Positions 26,000 to 39,000 of a DNA stretch of 59,860 bases are shown here, in pieces. Source of the DNA: Sphaeroforma arctica JP610 (lineage: Eukaryota; Opisthokonta; Ichthyosporea; Ichthyophonida); NCBI RefSeq assembly GCF_001186125.1, contig NW_014040545.1, forward strand, positions 174,210 through 234,069. The letters are read 5' to 3'. The notes under the pieces were generated by a model. It did not search any database and had not been told where the DNA came from. It saw nothing but the letters and a program-made list of their open reading frames with translations. A program made the translations under genes and the position numbers. Every line of letters begins with the position of its first letter. The first letter of the stretch is position 1.

Positions 26000-26666
26000 G
26001 ATTTACGAATGCTGTTTCAGATTTCTTTATGTAAGTACAAGTAACGTAGCCTTCGCACCAAGTGCAATAGGCCTCTCAATATGAGAAGCTGTGATAGGAA
26101 GTATGTATGGGTTCAAGATCGCTACTAACTCCAACGCGACGATACAAAGGTTGTGGTAAAGTGCGTTTCTATTTGTACTCTTATTTTTAACTTATATACT
26201 GAAATTCACTTGAAGTATTTTCAAGCCAAAGTTGTCGGATAGCTACTATCTGAATTTCATCGCATAGTGTTCCCACAAGATATATATCCATATATTTAGA
26301 AATGTATGATTATACGTGTGGATTTTAGGAATCAATGCACACTATTTACATCCTTTACGGTATGACAAGGTGCCAAGCTGTGACGGAACGTGACATCATC
26401 CATGTAAATGACGTCATATGAACTACTGATTTGAACGAATCAAGATCACTAGTGCTTGTATAGCTTTAATTCCGTATTTTTTTTATATGTATAAAAAAAA
26501 ATTACGATATTTACTTATACTGTAATAACATCATCAGAGCATCACTACATCCGCGAAATCTGCGTATCTACATACGGCACAGGGCAAGCACTGAAATATA
26601 AATTTCGCTCTATTACCCATACAATAAAATAACCAACAGAAGGTTCTGTGGTGAAGTCTCGTTATC
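26000..26666. promoter_or_regulatory. Divergent promoter of carrier (-) and Sec5 (+) with CRE-like sites
   Basis: Only 667 bases separate the start codons of two head-to-head genes. Inside is a perfect cAMP-response-element palindrome TGACGTCA at 26409-26416 and a one-mismatch version TGACATCA at 26391-26398. The eight-base perfect form is the classical target of CREB/ATF bZIP factors. Use of the site here is an inference from sequence and position. Confidence 0.5.
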
Positions 26667-29600
26667 ATGGCAGACGTCCGTCCCGAGGTAATGGGGCTGA
26701 GTCCCTCCTTCGGATATGATACTGGAGGGTCTACTATCACCATCCGCGGAATGAATTTCGGTGTTGATGCCGATGATCTTACTGGTGTGTATTTTTTGCT
26801 GTAGTTTTCTATAATAATCCTACCTTTTGGATCATTCGTAAAGTGATAGTTTCTCTCTCGATTCGTAAATAGGTATGTTATTTGTTCCATCAATATATAC
26901 AACTACGTGCATGTATATCTGTAGCGGCGATAGACAACATCAGATGCGCACACCTGTATATAGGTTCATCAATGAGTATAGAAGAATCGCTACATATTAC
27001 TGTTAATATATATATAAATATATATATATGTATGTGTGTATGAATATNNNNNNNNNNNNNNNNNNNNTATATATATATATACATATATGTATATATATAT
27101 ATATGTGTGTATGTGTGTGTGTGTGTGTGTGTATATCTATGTAGTAATATAAGTATATATAAATATGTGTGTGTGGGTGGGTGGGCGTGAGAATGTGTTT
27201 TGTGTGTGTGTGTTTGTGTATGTTTTTGTATATGTTTACTTATGTATGTATATATATATATGTATAAACCACGCTTCGCTATTGTAAGTTTTGCTAATCA
27301 CATGTATATCTGCTCGTCCCTGTATTCACTTATTAGGACTGACAATATGCGGTGTGGATCATTTGCATAAGGTGCGGTGGGATTCGTCCTACAAGTTGGT
27401 CGTGACTACTGCGAAGGTGCGCCTGGACGATTTCCCCCATGCTGAAAGAGGAGCAGACGGACTAAGGTACGGAATTTCAAATGTTTAATGTATCCCTATT
27501 TGCTTTGTCCTTCTAAGCTGGAACGGATGTATTGTGTTTTGAGTAGGCAACGTACTCGTCGTGTAGCTGGAGTGGCGCTAATAGTTCTCCCGTGCAAATC
27601 GATTGGGTGCGCTTGGCTGCTCAGTGACTGCAGCTGAGTTACATTTGGCTGCTCAGTGACTGCAGCTGAGTTACATTTGGCTTCCATAATAGTGCTAATA
27701 ATATTTGTTGTGGCTTGGTTGAATGTTTGTATCGTTTCGGGGCTTTGGTAGTGTATCATGCCCACCCTATCGCAGCTGGACAATTTCTATTCAGTTGGCG
27801 GCGATCAACATTAGCTAAGCGCGTCTACCTGTTACTTCATAGTTATATATACTCGAAGGGTTTGATCATTTCAGATACTATAGGTGATGGTATGGCAACC
27901 AATCTATTTTGAATATCTATTTCCTTTGCGTATCGGATTTCCCCGTGGCAGGATCCTTTCGGGGCCTGTCTTGGTGTCTACTGCTATGGGCGGGCAATCC
28001 CAGCCATCGCTCATGTTCAAGTTCATCGAGGAGGAGGAAGAAGAAGTCGGTGAGTCCCTTTTGAATTGGAACTGCTATCGGTTGTCCTGTCAGTGGCTCG
28101 AATCAAGATAACACCTTTTATCGCATTTTTTTTCGTTAGGTTATTCGGTGCCATCTGCTAGTCCGTCATCCACAGTGTTATGAGAGTATCGAAACAAATA
28201 TTCACCCTTCACCGTGCTTGGATATAAATTAGCTGTTTTAAATCCTCTATGCAGCACATGCATCAAGCAGTAGATGCGCGCCCTTACAGTAACTCACCTA
28301 TCTACGCGCAAACACTCGCAACTCGGGAGAGAGTCGGCTTAGGACATACATTGTCTCTAACCACATGCTACGCTCCACATACGATCGAGGAAGTATGTGT
28401 CATCTGCTCATGTGGTCTCCATGTGCGGGTCAATTGGTCTTCTATCGCATTCTGAGCGTGTTAATAACATCTGCTGTATGGGTGTTGTTCGTCAGTTATC
28501 TTTCGCCGTGTATGCTGATTGGCTAGTGGCGATATTAGTTTCATGGCAATCACACTGAACATCTTGAAGTCCCGTTACACAATTGATTACAATACTATGG
28601 GTTCATTGCTGACTGTGATCAACAAAATGCCACAGATTCGGAAACTGAGATGGATGAGTGGAAAGATGTTCCTGACCGCAGACTGCGCGATGGCCCCGAC
28701 TCGGCGCTCCGAACGGCAGTTGTTATCGAAACGGTGTCTGATCCCTTGTGTATCTATAAAGAGTATGTGAAAGTTTAAGCATAGGTAGCATGGGTGTGTG
28801 CTAGTTTTTATCGTCTATGTGAGGGAGATGTGTTACATACATCTGTCGTTGTAGAATTACAGTAGATTTGCCTGAAAGAGTGAGAGATGTCTGTAGTCGA
28901 ACTCAGATGTATATAAGTGAGTATAAAGGACGTGTTGTGAGACCTCCGACAGGGTGTGACAGTACAGGAATAGAACGCAAACACAATATGAAGAAATATA
29001 GTGTGTACCCATAGTACTTCTGGAGGGGAGAGAGTGGTATATGCAAAGGATTAAGTGTTCAGAAGTCGCGCAGAGTGGAGTATATCTTGATTTCCCGGTG
29101 TAGTCCAAACGGTTTTGTACTTGCAAGCCTTGTGAATCATGCGCAAATTAGTGATGTGTCATAATATCACAGTGAATTGCGGCCACGCCATCGGTTGGCA
29201 AATCACTATCGAGTTGATGTGTATGAAGTATTATTCCATTACTGGTATGGATAATTCTGCCTATACATGTATATACTCGTTATACTCACCCTGATATCAG
29301 TTTCAATAGCCTTCACTGTGATAGGTCCGTCCTTGTGCGGTGTATCTGTGACCTGCTTGTCGCTCCTAATAGGCTGGTACGAAGACTGACATGTTGATGT
29401 GACTGATTGTAGTGACTAATCATTGTGCGTGGATTGCGTTAGAGTAAGGAAAGATCTCTTAGCTGTGACTAAGTGCTGTAGTATCAGAACTCCCTTGTGG
29501 ATGCTGTGGGACGAATATATTAAGCTGTCAAGTATGTTCTCGATCCATGATCAGCTTCCAATTTTTTCATTCATGAACACTCACATACACTTCCCTGTTC

Positions 29601-32600
29601 ATGCTGCGACACGAACCACCATAAACAAATGATTCAATATGTTGCAGAAATCTGATTTTGAGTCCACCTACCCATGACCCATGCACCTCACACTCCCGCT
29701 CACGATCGCATGCGTATGGTAAATAAAACCACACCGACAGTGAGAAGAAATCCAAGGGCAAATTCAAAGAAAACGTATTAATTGCCGAAACAGCTGTGGA
29801 CCCTCCCATCCTCGCTTCACTGCGTGAAACCTATCCTCTGGGGACCAGCGATCCCGCTAGTGCCAACTTCGTCCCTGCTTGGTTCTTCGCGGAGAAACAT
29901 GCCAATACACCTCTGCATCTGCTGATGGTGGGAAGGTATGAGGGTTTGGAAATCAGTGTGGTCGTTGCAATTGCCAAGGTGCTTTATTTGGGTGAAGTCT
30001 CATTGTGTATATGATATTTAGGCTGTTTTTGGAAATCTAAAACACTATAGAGTCTCTGGCGATGAGCTGGGTTGGGTGAAATCTCACTGTGTAGATGATA
30101 TCTAGGCTGTGTCCGGGAATCTAAAACACTGTAATGTTTCTGGCGAGAGTGTATTCTCTAACTTGTGTGTTATAGTGGTAAGTGTGTAGCTCAGAGGTTC
30201 CACGTATGCCGCCTAGGATTTAAATTGCTGTCGTTGTGTGTGTTTGTAAGTTGCCACTGCATAAATAGTTGGGACGGCCGTATGATGTACCACCGTTCGC
30301 GGCCTTGTCCTTTCCATGAAATTGCGGTTAGTCTGACGCGCATGTTATCATTATGACCGGATCTGATCTGGTACTAGTCAATGGCTCGTGTAAACACAAG
30401 TGTTCCAATGTTATTCTTGAGTTTCATTTATCATGTTGCTCTATGCTCAACTTCAAATAAAAAGCCGGAAAATCTTGTTTTTAACTAAATCTGGCATCAA
30501 ATTCATCTCGCCCGACTCATTCCAAGTGCATTTCTATTACCCCAGTGAGAACTTGGATGCGCTGATTGTCAAGCAGGAGCACGCCGTGACGAGTCTGATG
30601 AAGGACAATTTCGATCGATATGTGGCATGTCAAGATGTCATTTTGACCATGCAGCAGGTTCTGGAACGCGAAAGGGATGAGACCGGGGGTGATGTAAGTA
30701 TGCTAGTCTTTGTGTACGCGAGGTATTGTGTTGAAATATGTTTGCTGAGAGTGGAATTTGTTTCGTATTTCTTGTCATACGACAGACGGTGGTGTTGAAC
30801 TTCTCCCAAATGAAGATTGGTGAATTGCTGTCAAACTTTCTTGTTGATAGTACGAGAGTACGTTGTGAGAAGTGTTTGTTAGGTTGTAAGACGTATATCT
30901 AATTCTGCAAAAGGTGTATGCACGTCACCAGGTTGACAATGGGGCACACCGCGAGTGTGTGTTGAAATTCCTTGTGTTGGGCTTCTGTGTGTTTCTCTCA
31001 TGCCTAATTTTGCTTCAAATTTGAGATGAACGAGTATGTATGCTGGACCCACTTGCACGTCCGACCTCATTGCCATGTAAGAAACGAGCACGTCTAAATA
31101 CACGCCACACATGAGATTCCGCACGACAGCAGCGCATCCCACTTGCGTCGCCAACATAAAATGATATAATCTGAATAACCCGTTCACAACTTACTAATAT
31201 TATACCACACATCACCCCCATACACCCATACACCCACTGTATACGTATCTACAGCTGACCCTTACCAATACTATACTACACACCACCCCCACAAACCCAT
31301 ACACCCACTGGATACGTATCTACAGCTGACACTTACCAATACTACACCACCCCCACAAACCCACACGCCCACTGGATACGTATCTACAGCTGACCAAAGG
31401 TCTGCAGGACAACCAGCAAATAGTCAGTACCATGGCCAGCGACTACATCAAGCCCTTGCTCGCGCGCAGGGACCGTGCAGAGGCCATCCGCTCAGTAATT
31501 GGGGTGCTGAATAGATACAAGTTTCTCGTGGGACTGCCACATGCCATGCGCTTAGCCATCACCAACGGGCAGTACCTCATCGCCGTCACCGAGTACGAGA
31601 AGGCGCTGTCGCTCTACGGTCACAGCGAAGTCGACTTTGTGCAGCAGGTGTGTCTCTTGCTTACACGATATAGTGGCCAGTGTGGTATAGACTTGACTGT
31701 TTGAAATGTATGTCGTGATGTAGATTGAACGGGGAATGTATGTGTCCTGGCGTGGGGCGTACGCAGGTGTGTGCGAGTGCCCAAAGGTTGGAGGCCAATT
31801 GGCACCCCATGTCTCATCTGTATGGCCTTGGGAATGTCTTCGAGCTCAGCCACACAGGCTTCGTGCAGCTGGTGCGAAGTGTGTGTGTGAGTATTTTCCC
31901 TCATATGTAGCGTGTGGCATAGCCTGGAGCGCGACTGTTTTCTGGCCAGATGGGATGGAGGTGCTGGGGTGTCCGTTTTACTTGTGAGGTGTATAGGTGT
32001 AACAGCGTGGATGTGTTAGTGGATGAGTGTGGGAGGCGAGTATCGGCCGCGTGGTGGTGTGCTTTGTGTATTGTTCAGTGGAAGACGCCCATGTGGGGGA
32101 AACCTTAATATACCATGGCGTAATCGTTGTCAGTAACGTAGCGTGAGCATACTCGGCACAGGTATCGTAACCCGTCTGTCCACACATATGTACTGTTTAG
32201 TGAGGAACTGGTTGAGTGTATTCTAAAAATCCTCACAACTGTATCAGTAACAGGTAGTCTAAACCTCTAAATCCGCTACATATACATGGACATAAATGCA
32301 GATACAAACTTCGCTCTTTATAAAGCATTCCTTCATATATGACAACAGGCATATCGGCCTACACATTCCCCATGACGGATGTTCAGTCTGGTTCTAGTTG
32401 CGTCCATCAAGTAGAGTATCTCCATTCCAGGAGTCTTTTGGCCAGACACATAAGTGGGCAAGGCGTCGCCTTTCACTATTTCTTCTGACCCGATTTTGTC
32501 TATACGGTGATGTATTGCACAAACAGGTGCTCGGCGAAGTGGAGACCATTGCGGACGATCTCAGGACCACGTTGCTGGACAAACTAAGACAGCCACGTGC

Positions 32601-34744
32601 GTCCATGGCTGACCGCGAGCTGTACATTGACTATCTGCTGCGCTTGGGCAGTACAGAGGACCCTTCCTGGATGGTAGGTCTAGAATATCTAGAATGTTGT
32701 AATTTAGACAAGGAGTTGCTAACGAAAATCCTGGCTGGGTGAGGGGGGAATATGTGCGTCCATTCTAGTGTTATCGATACCGGTACACCTTACCTTATTC
32801 GATGTCCAATCTGTGAGGGATACGGCATCTGGTATACACAGTCTAATCTATCACAGGTATCCAGAAATTTGATCTCGAAATGACACCTTTCGTATGCGAC
32901 TGAGCTACGGACGATAACGCTAGCGTGTTTTGTTGTCGTTCTAGCGTAGTTGTGTTGGTAGTTACACACACAAAAGCAGAAACTTTCGATCCTCATTGTG
33001 TAGGCAGTTTTGAACTAGTTTCATAGATACGGATGCTGTGGCTCGGTGAACTTTTAAAGTTGTTGGCATCTTTACATATCTGTCTGTGAGTAAGCTCATC
33101 GGATGGTTTGATTGTAGTATCAAGTGCTAATGCAAATAATTTGAGATGTAGTCTATTTATGCACGGGTCGTATAATGTATATATATCCATGCGCGTCCTC
33201 GTGTGGGTACTCGTCCTGGTCCATCAACCAACGCCCAATCAATGATGACATTCGATTCTTGTGCACATGTTATTTCGATGGGGGTTTGCTCATGTGGGAC
33301 ACATGCTGGTTGCAACAAATATGACTCACAACCTGTGCTCAAATGCAGGTGATTGGATATGTGCGAGATGGTCTGTGCCTGATGCTGAACACCTGTGCTA
33401 TGCGATACCATGCCATTCCCGAGAATGAGGAGACCATCCAGCGCGGGACTGAGCTGTTTGAAAGGTAGGGCTGGTGGCCCGAGTGTGAGTATGCGTACCT
33501 GGGTTGGCTTAGATAGTGAAGTGGTTGGCCTTATGATACTTCCTTTGGTATGGATACGAGTCTTTGGCTGTGATTATCCCCCAGAGCTATAAGTCAATGA
33601 CATATGTTTTAAATCTGGGGCACTGGATAGGCATATGAAGGTATACTTGTGTTTTTCGTTTGTTTTTATATGTTCAAGTTTCCATGGATACAGAGTGGTA
33701 GGCATATGAAGGTATACTTGTGTTTTTCGTTTGTTTTTATATGTTCAAGTTTCCATGGATATAGTTTCCATGGATACAGAGAATTGTTAGTTTACACCTG
33801 TATGCTGGTACACAAGTTGCAGATGATAAACACATAGTACTGCAGTCAACTACTTACGTAGCGTAGACACAACCCAGATGGGCCTGATTTGTTCCTGGGC
33901 ACAAATGGGATCGCCCTGCCTCATTCTATTCCTCTCTTCCTCTGTGGCACATTCTTATTTGTATCTGCCTATAGACCTTCTGATTTGCACACTCAACACC
34001 TCTTATATTTCAACCTCATTACAGCGTGGAATTTGAGGGCTTTGTTGTAAAGGAGCACGAGTGGACATCCCAGGGTGCGCTGCGCATCATTTCATATATC
34101 AGTGAACTGTCGAGAATCGTCTCCACGCTGTTTCCACGGTATGAAAGCCCTACATGCCCGTGTAACGCGTTTCGTTCGGTGTATCCAACTTGGAAGCGAT
34201 TGCTTATACCAGGGTTACGACTATAATACAAAGGTTGAGGCCAATTATATATATGTTGTGTAGTTGACAACAGTCAGATTAATTTAATCAGCTTCGTCTT
34301 TTAAGTGTGCGTGCAACATGCAATAGTTCGTTCGTGGACAGCTAGCCCATGTTTTGTTCAGTTGATTGCGGCCGGCAGCGATACTCTGACATCTGCATGC
34401 ATTCAGAAAGGCACATATGCGTATGCAGATATTCATGGACTTGCCTGTGCATAAACATTCGTTCATCGTCTAACTCCCTCCCAGATTGTGGAAGATATAC
34501 AAAATGTACTGTGAAACTTGTCTGGCCGGCCTGGATAAAAGCCAGCCCGAGAAAGGTATTGGTATGGGCAGTCAGTCCAATATGTCGTCTGGGTGGAAGG
34601 GTCTCAAGAGCCCCAGCACCGCAAGTGGAATGTCGATGTCTCAATCCGAATCCAAGTCGTCGTTGGCCTTGGATAGAAAAGATACGCAAAGTGATGCCAG
34701 GTAGGTGAAAAACCTTGCACTACACAAAAATATACGTATATATG

Positions 34745-34789
<45 letters not shown>

Positions 34790-34812
34790 GTGTGTGCGTG
34801 TGTGTGTGTGTG

Positions 34813-34874
<62 letters not shown>

Positions 34875-36023
34875 AAGTTTGTGTGTATCCAAACAAATGA
34901 ATGGGTCCGACTGCCCAAGTGTATTTTTTTCTCGCGTGGTGTATCTATGAAATGATACGTATAAGTGATGGTGTGTACTTTAAAAAAGCCAGCTGCGAAA
35001 CACGTATATTGAGTATTATAGGCGTACCTCTATGGATACGTGCGATTTATTGATACTCGAGAGTATTTGGACTGTGTGAGTATCATTTTCTGTTGCTATA
35101 GATATGTATAATACCATATACACTTGGAGGGGGCGGCCATGCAAGCGATAGTAATATGTATACACAATACCGGCTTCTCTCTATTACTGATACCACCCGC
35201 CCGCAAATGGCCTTATATGTAGACGTGCACTTGCAGCTAGCTTTTTCACCTGTGCTTTCCCTACTACGCAGCGGAGCTGCGGTCGGCAGCATAATCCATG
35301 TGGAAGAAGCGATAGGTCCAGTGTTTGTGCTCTACGAGAAGCTTATATCCAACGGTAAGACGCTAAAAATTAGCTTGGTATCAGTTCATTTCCCGTGTAT
35401 CAGTTCAGTTCCCTTGTAGAACATATATATGTGTGTATCCAGATGTGTAGATACGTATATACATACTTCCATTCTGATCCTTTCGACGCGAAAGTGCACA
35501 CACACGCCACTTTGTAGTAAGTATGTGTGAATATATGTTCGTTTGATGATTTCACCCTTCAAAGCTTTTATGGACAGTGTTGTATAGATGGAGAAGATTG
35601 CATTCGAATGCGTACGTAAACGTATTTTTAATTCATATTTTTCTGCTTTCAAACGTATTTATGAGTAATATGAAGCTATATACCCCCAGTAGTTGGTGAA
35701 AAATGACATCCATATGGATAAATTTTTGTATACAAGCTATAGGATACGGTTTGAATGCATCCGTCATTGCGATTTTTTCAATCCGTACATATCGGCAGCA
35801 AAACGTGTGCATCCAACAACATTCATGTCGGTCGCCCTATATACGATTCCCTCCTCCTCCCCACCCCTTCCTCCTTCCAAAAAAATGCAAGGTTATGTAC
35901 GTGTACTATAGTACAGAATTCAATACAATCACTATATATATATGTAATATTAAGTTTAGACTGTACATTTGTATATATTTGTATGTGTTAAAAAGGAATG
36001 TGGTGCTCTTAGTAGAATAATAC

Positions 36024-36096
<73 letters not shown>

Positions 36097-39000
36097 CAAT
36101 GTATATATATACGTATGTATGTATGTATGTATGTATGTATTTATATATATGTGTGTCTGTGTCTGTGTCTGTGTCTATGTCTATGTCTGTGTGCGTGTGT
36201 GTGCGTGTTCGGGTGTGTGTGCGTGTGTGCGTGTGGTTGTAGGTGTGGGTGTGTGTATGAACATGTTTAGGCAACAGATTAATATTTTAGATACACATTG
36301 ATGTACTGCGATAGATACATCTTTTTTAGGTTCTATATATAATTGTGTGGTTTATGCATACGATATATATTAATGCCACTTTTCAAACGTATAAAGCTTT
36401 GGCTCTATTTTTTAATGCAGCATTCGGACTGAACCACGATAAGGATTCAGAGTCAGGGGCGGATGAAGAATCCCCGTTCGCAGATATCTTGTTCGATTGC
36501 GATCACGAAACGTCTCAAGCCCTTCTCAAGTGTGCCACGGTGCGTTGCTTAGTTTTCTTACCTTTATGTCTAGCGATGTGCATTTGAGTTGATCAGTGTG
36601 CTGTGTCTGTGAATGTATGCATACGTATAATGTGACCGGAACCCGAGCGCCTGTTAGTATGTTAGTCATTACACGGTTCATCGTGCAAGTCGAATATACG
36701 TACAGGTAGTGAGTCATGGAGCTGAGATTTTATCCCATTCATATTTTTGTCTGAACTCGTACATGCGATTTTGTTTAGTGACATTGTTTCAATTACCCAC
36801 GCCAAGCGCGATCTGGTAGCTTTCAGCTCTAGCAATCAACTCGTACGAGAGGCCTTTGTGCGCCGTTTGGCTCATACATGAGTGTCTCAGATTGTGAATG
36901 CAAGTGCTCGTACATTGTGTCTCAATGTATGTTTGTATTCACGTCTATGCGTGTGTGTATTGAATTAGCTCTATCCATCTGCGCACATGGTTGCGTAAGA
37001 GTATTTCTATGTATGGGTGTATATTTAGATGTATATAAGACTTCAAATGTGTGCCCTGGAGAGGTATTCTGTAGTTCCACAATCTCCATGTAAACGCGGC
37101 GAAGATAATGGGCCACGTTGAGTATTTTGGGCTCACCACAGCACCAAACAACTTGTCAATGCCTTTGTGTGGTCTCTCAGTAGTCTTCCACCTCTGTTGT
37201 GTATTGAGCATCCCCGACCTAAATGGGCGACTTTGTACTGGTATTGTGCAGGTTATATCGACCTTTTTCAAGCAGCTGGGTGACCTCGAAGGCCTGCAAA
37301 CGGACGCGAAGAAGTACGTGCGCATGTTCACGAAGATGTTAAAGGCTTACAGGGCCTTCTGTGTACGCCCTGTGCTGCAGGAGACACACGAGGAGGTATG
37401 TGATTTCTGAAGATATGAGTTTTGAAAGCTTAGAAGTTCTGTATCTTGTGGCATCTTTGCAAGCATGCTATACTTTCCGAGATAAGGAAAATAGTAATTA
37501 CGGCAAGATGTAGTATCTAGCAAGAACACAGCAGAAACAGTTTTCGTGCGTCCCGCAAAGAACTTTGCGCGGACTCCCATGTCGGAAGCCGTATCCAGTC
37601 ACTAATTTTTCTAATAGCATCCGGCAGCAGTACAGAACCAGTCGCCGATATTTCTGTGGCGCGTTGTTTTATACTTGATTGTCGCTTGTGCTTGTGCTTA
37701 AGTCATCGCATGTCTTTAATGTACGTGAGCGTGCGCTTGTCGTTTCAGTTAGTGCAATTGTGTGTGAGTGTATTGTGCTTGTTTGTTTGTTGTGCTCGTG
37801 AGGCGCTCTGTATGGCTGGTCGCTTGCAACTGCAGATGAATCAATCTGCCTAGAGTCTTGTGCGTTTCTGGTTGTGTGAAGCTGCTTTCCTGGCGCTGTT
37901 GTTTGCGAATCGTGATCTTGTGTGTATATTCGTTTGGCGCATTGGAATGACGTGCGTGTGCTTCGTTTGTGGGGCCGGTGAACTGCGTGGTTCATGCTGT
38001 TTTAGATTGGCCGATTACCTTCTCTTTTTTTAGGACCAAACATATTCTTACAGTATATCACTTACGTAAGGACCAGAAGCCCAGAAAATTATTATATACT
38101 CTTTATGAATTGTACACCTGTAAAAGGGTCAATTGTAGAAGAAATATGGATGCAAGCAGCCACATATCATTGTTCTGTTGATATATTTACGATGCCACCG
38201 AGTCGCGTATCAAAACTTGGCCGTGCCGATCAGTCCCATAAAGTAGCGTGCATTGGCACACGCAGGTGTGCTTTGTAGCCTACAGACACTGGTTGACTGA
38301 CCCCTTTTGGATTCACTTAACAGGTGCATAAACTCATAGACTGGAAGTTGACGGTGTCAGTGGGCGTGAGTGTGACGGAGCTTCCAGACGAGCTGAATGT
38401 TATTATACAGGTAGGTCTCATCTGCAACCCCAATCACTATTTCAGATGTATATGTGGCGGCACATCATGAAATTGTACACACGGCTGTATTAACGAATGT
38501 GCATATACCTGCTGATATAGTTTTAGACTGTATTGTGGTTGATGTATCTGGAATGACATGACTCAGCCATCTTTCCCCCAACGTGCTCGTAAAACAGGCG
38601 TGCATTGATGACCTCGCGCCAGTGCTGATGGAAAAGTCGCATCGCGTGAAGAATGAGCCCAGTAACACCGTGGTGATAGTGCGAGACAAGATTGCGTCAT
38701 TACTGCACGATTTCACTGGTAGGGGCGTGTTGGGTCGGACAAGTTGCTGTTTGCTGCTGGTCTATTGAGATTGATATCTTCTCTTTATATTGAGTTCGAC
38801 AGGCTTTCGTTGCCTGAGTTCGGTCATCGCGTGGCCATTGATATTAGCACCAGCTGTATGTGTGGGATCAGTTTTCAAAACTATTGTATTATCACGATGT
38901 ACCAATTATCGACTACACACTCAAATTCCAACGGCTTGTTTGATGGTATTGTAAGTCGATGTTTTTAACAGTACCTTCGTGACAGGGTTGTGCATGGTCC

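Noticed and set aside
31725-31987. Open frames just after Sec5 exon 7
   Set aside because: They lie between two exons that join in phase and match the family directly. They show no resemblance to Sec5.
34604-34955. His-Thr and Cys-Val repeat proteins
   Set aside because: They are read from a TG dinucleotide tract inside a Sec5 intron.
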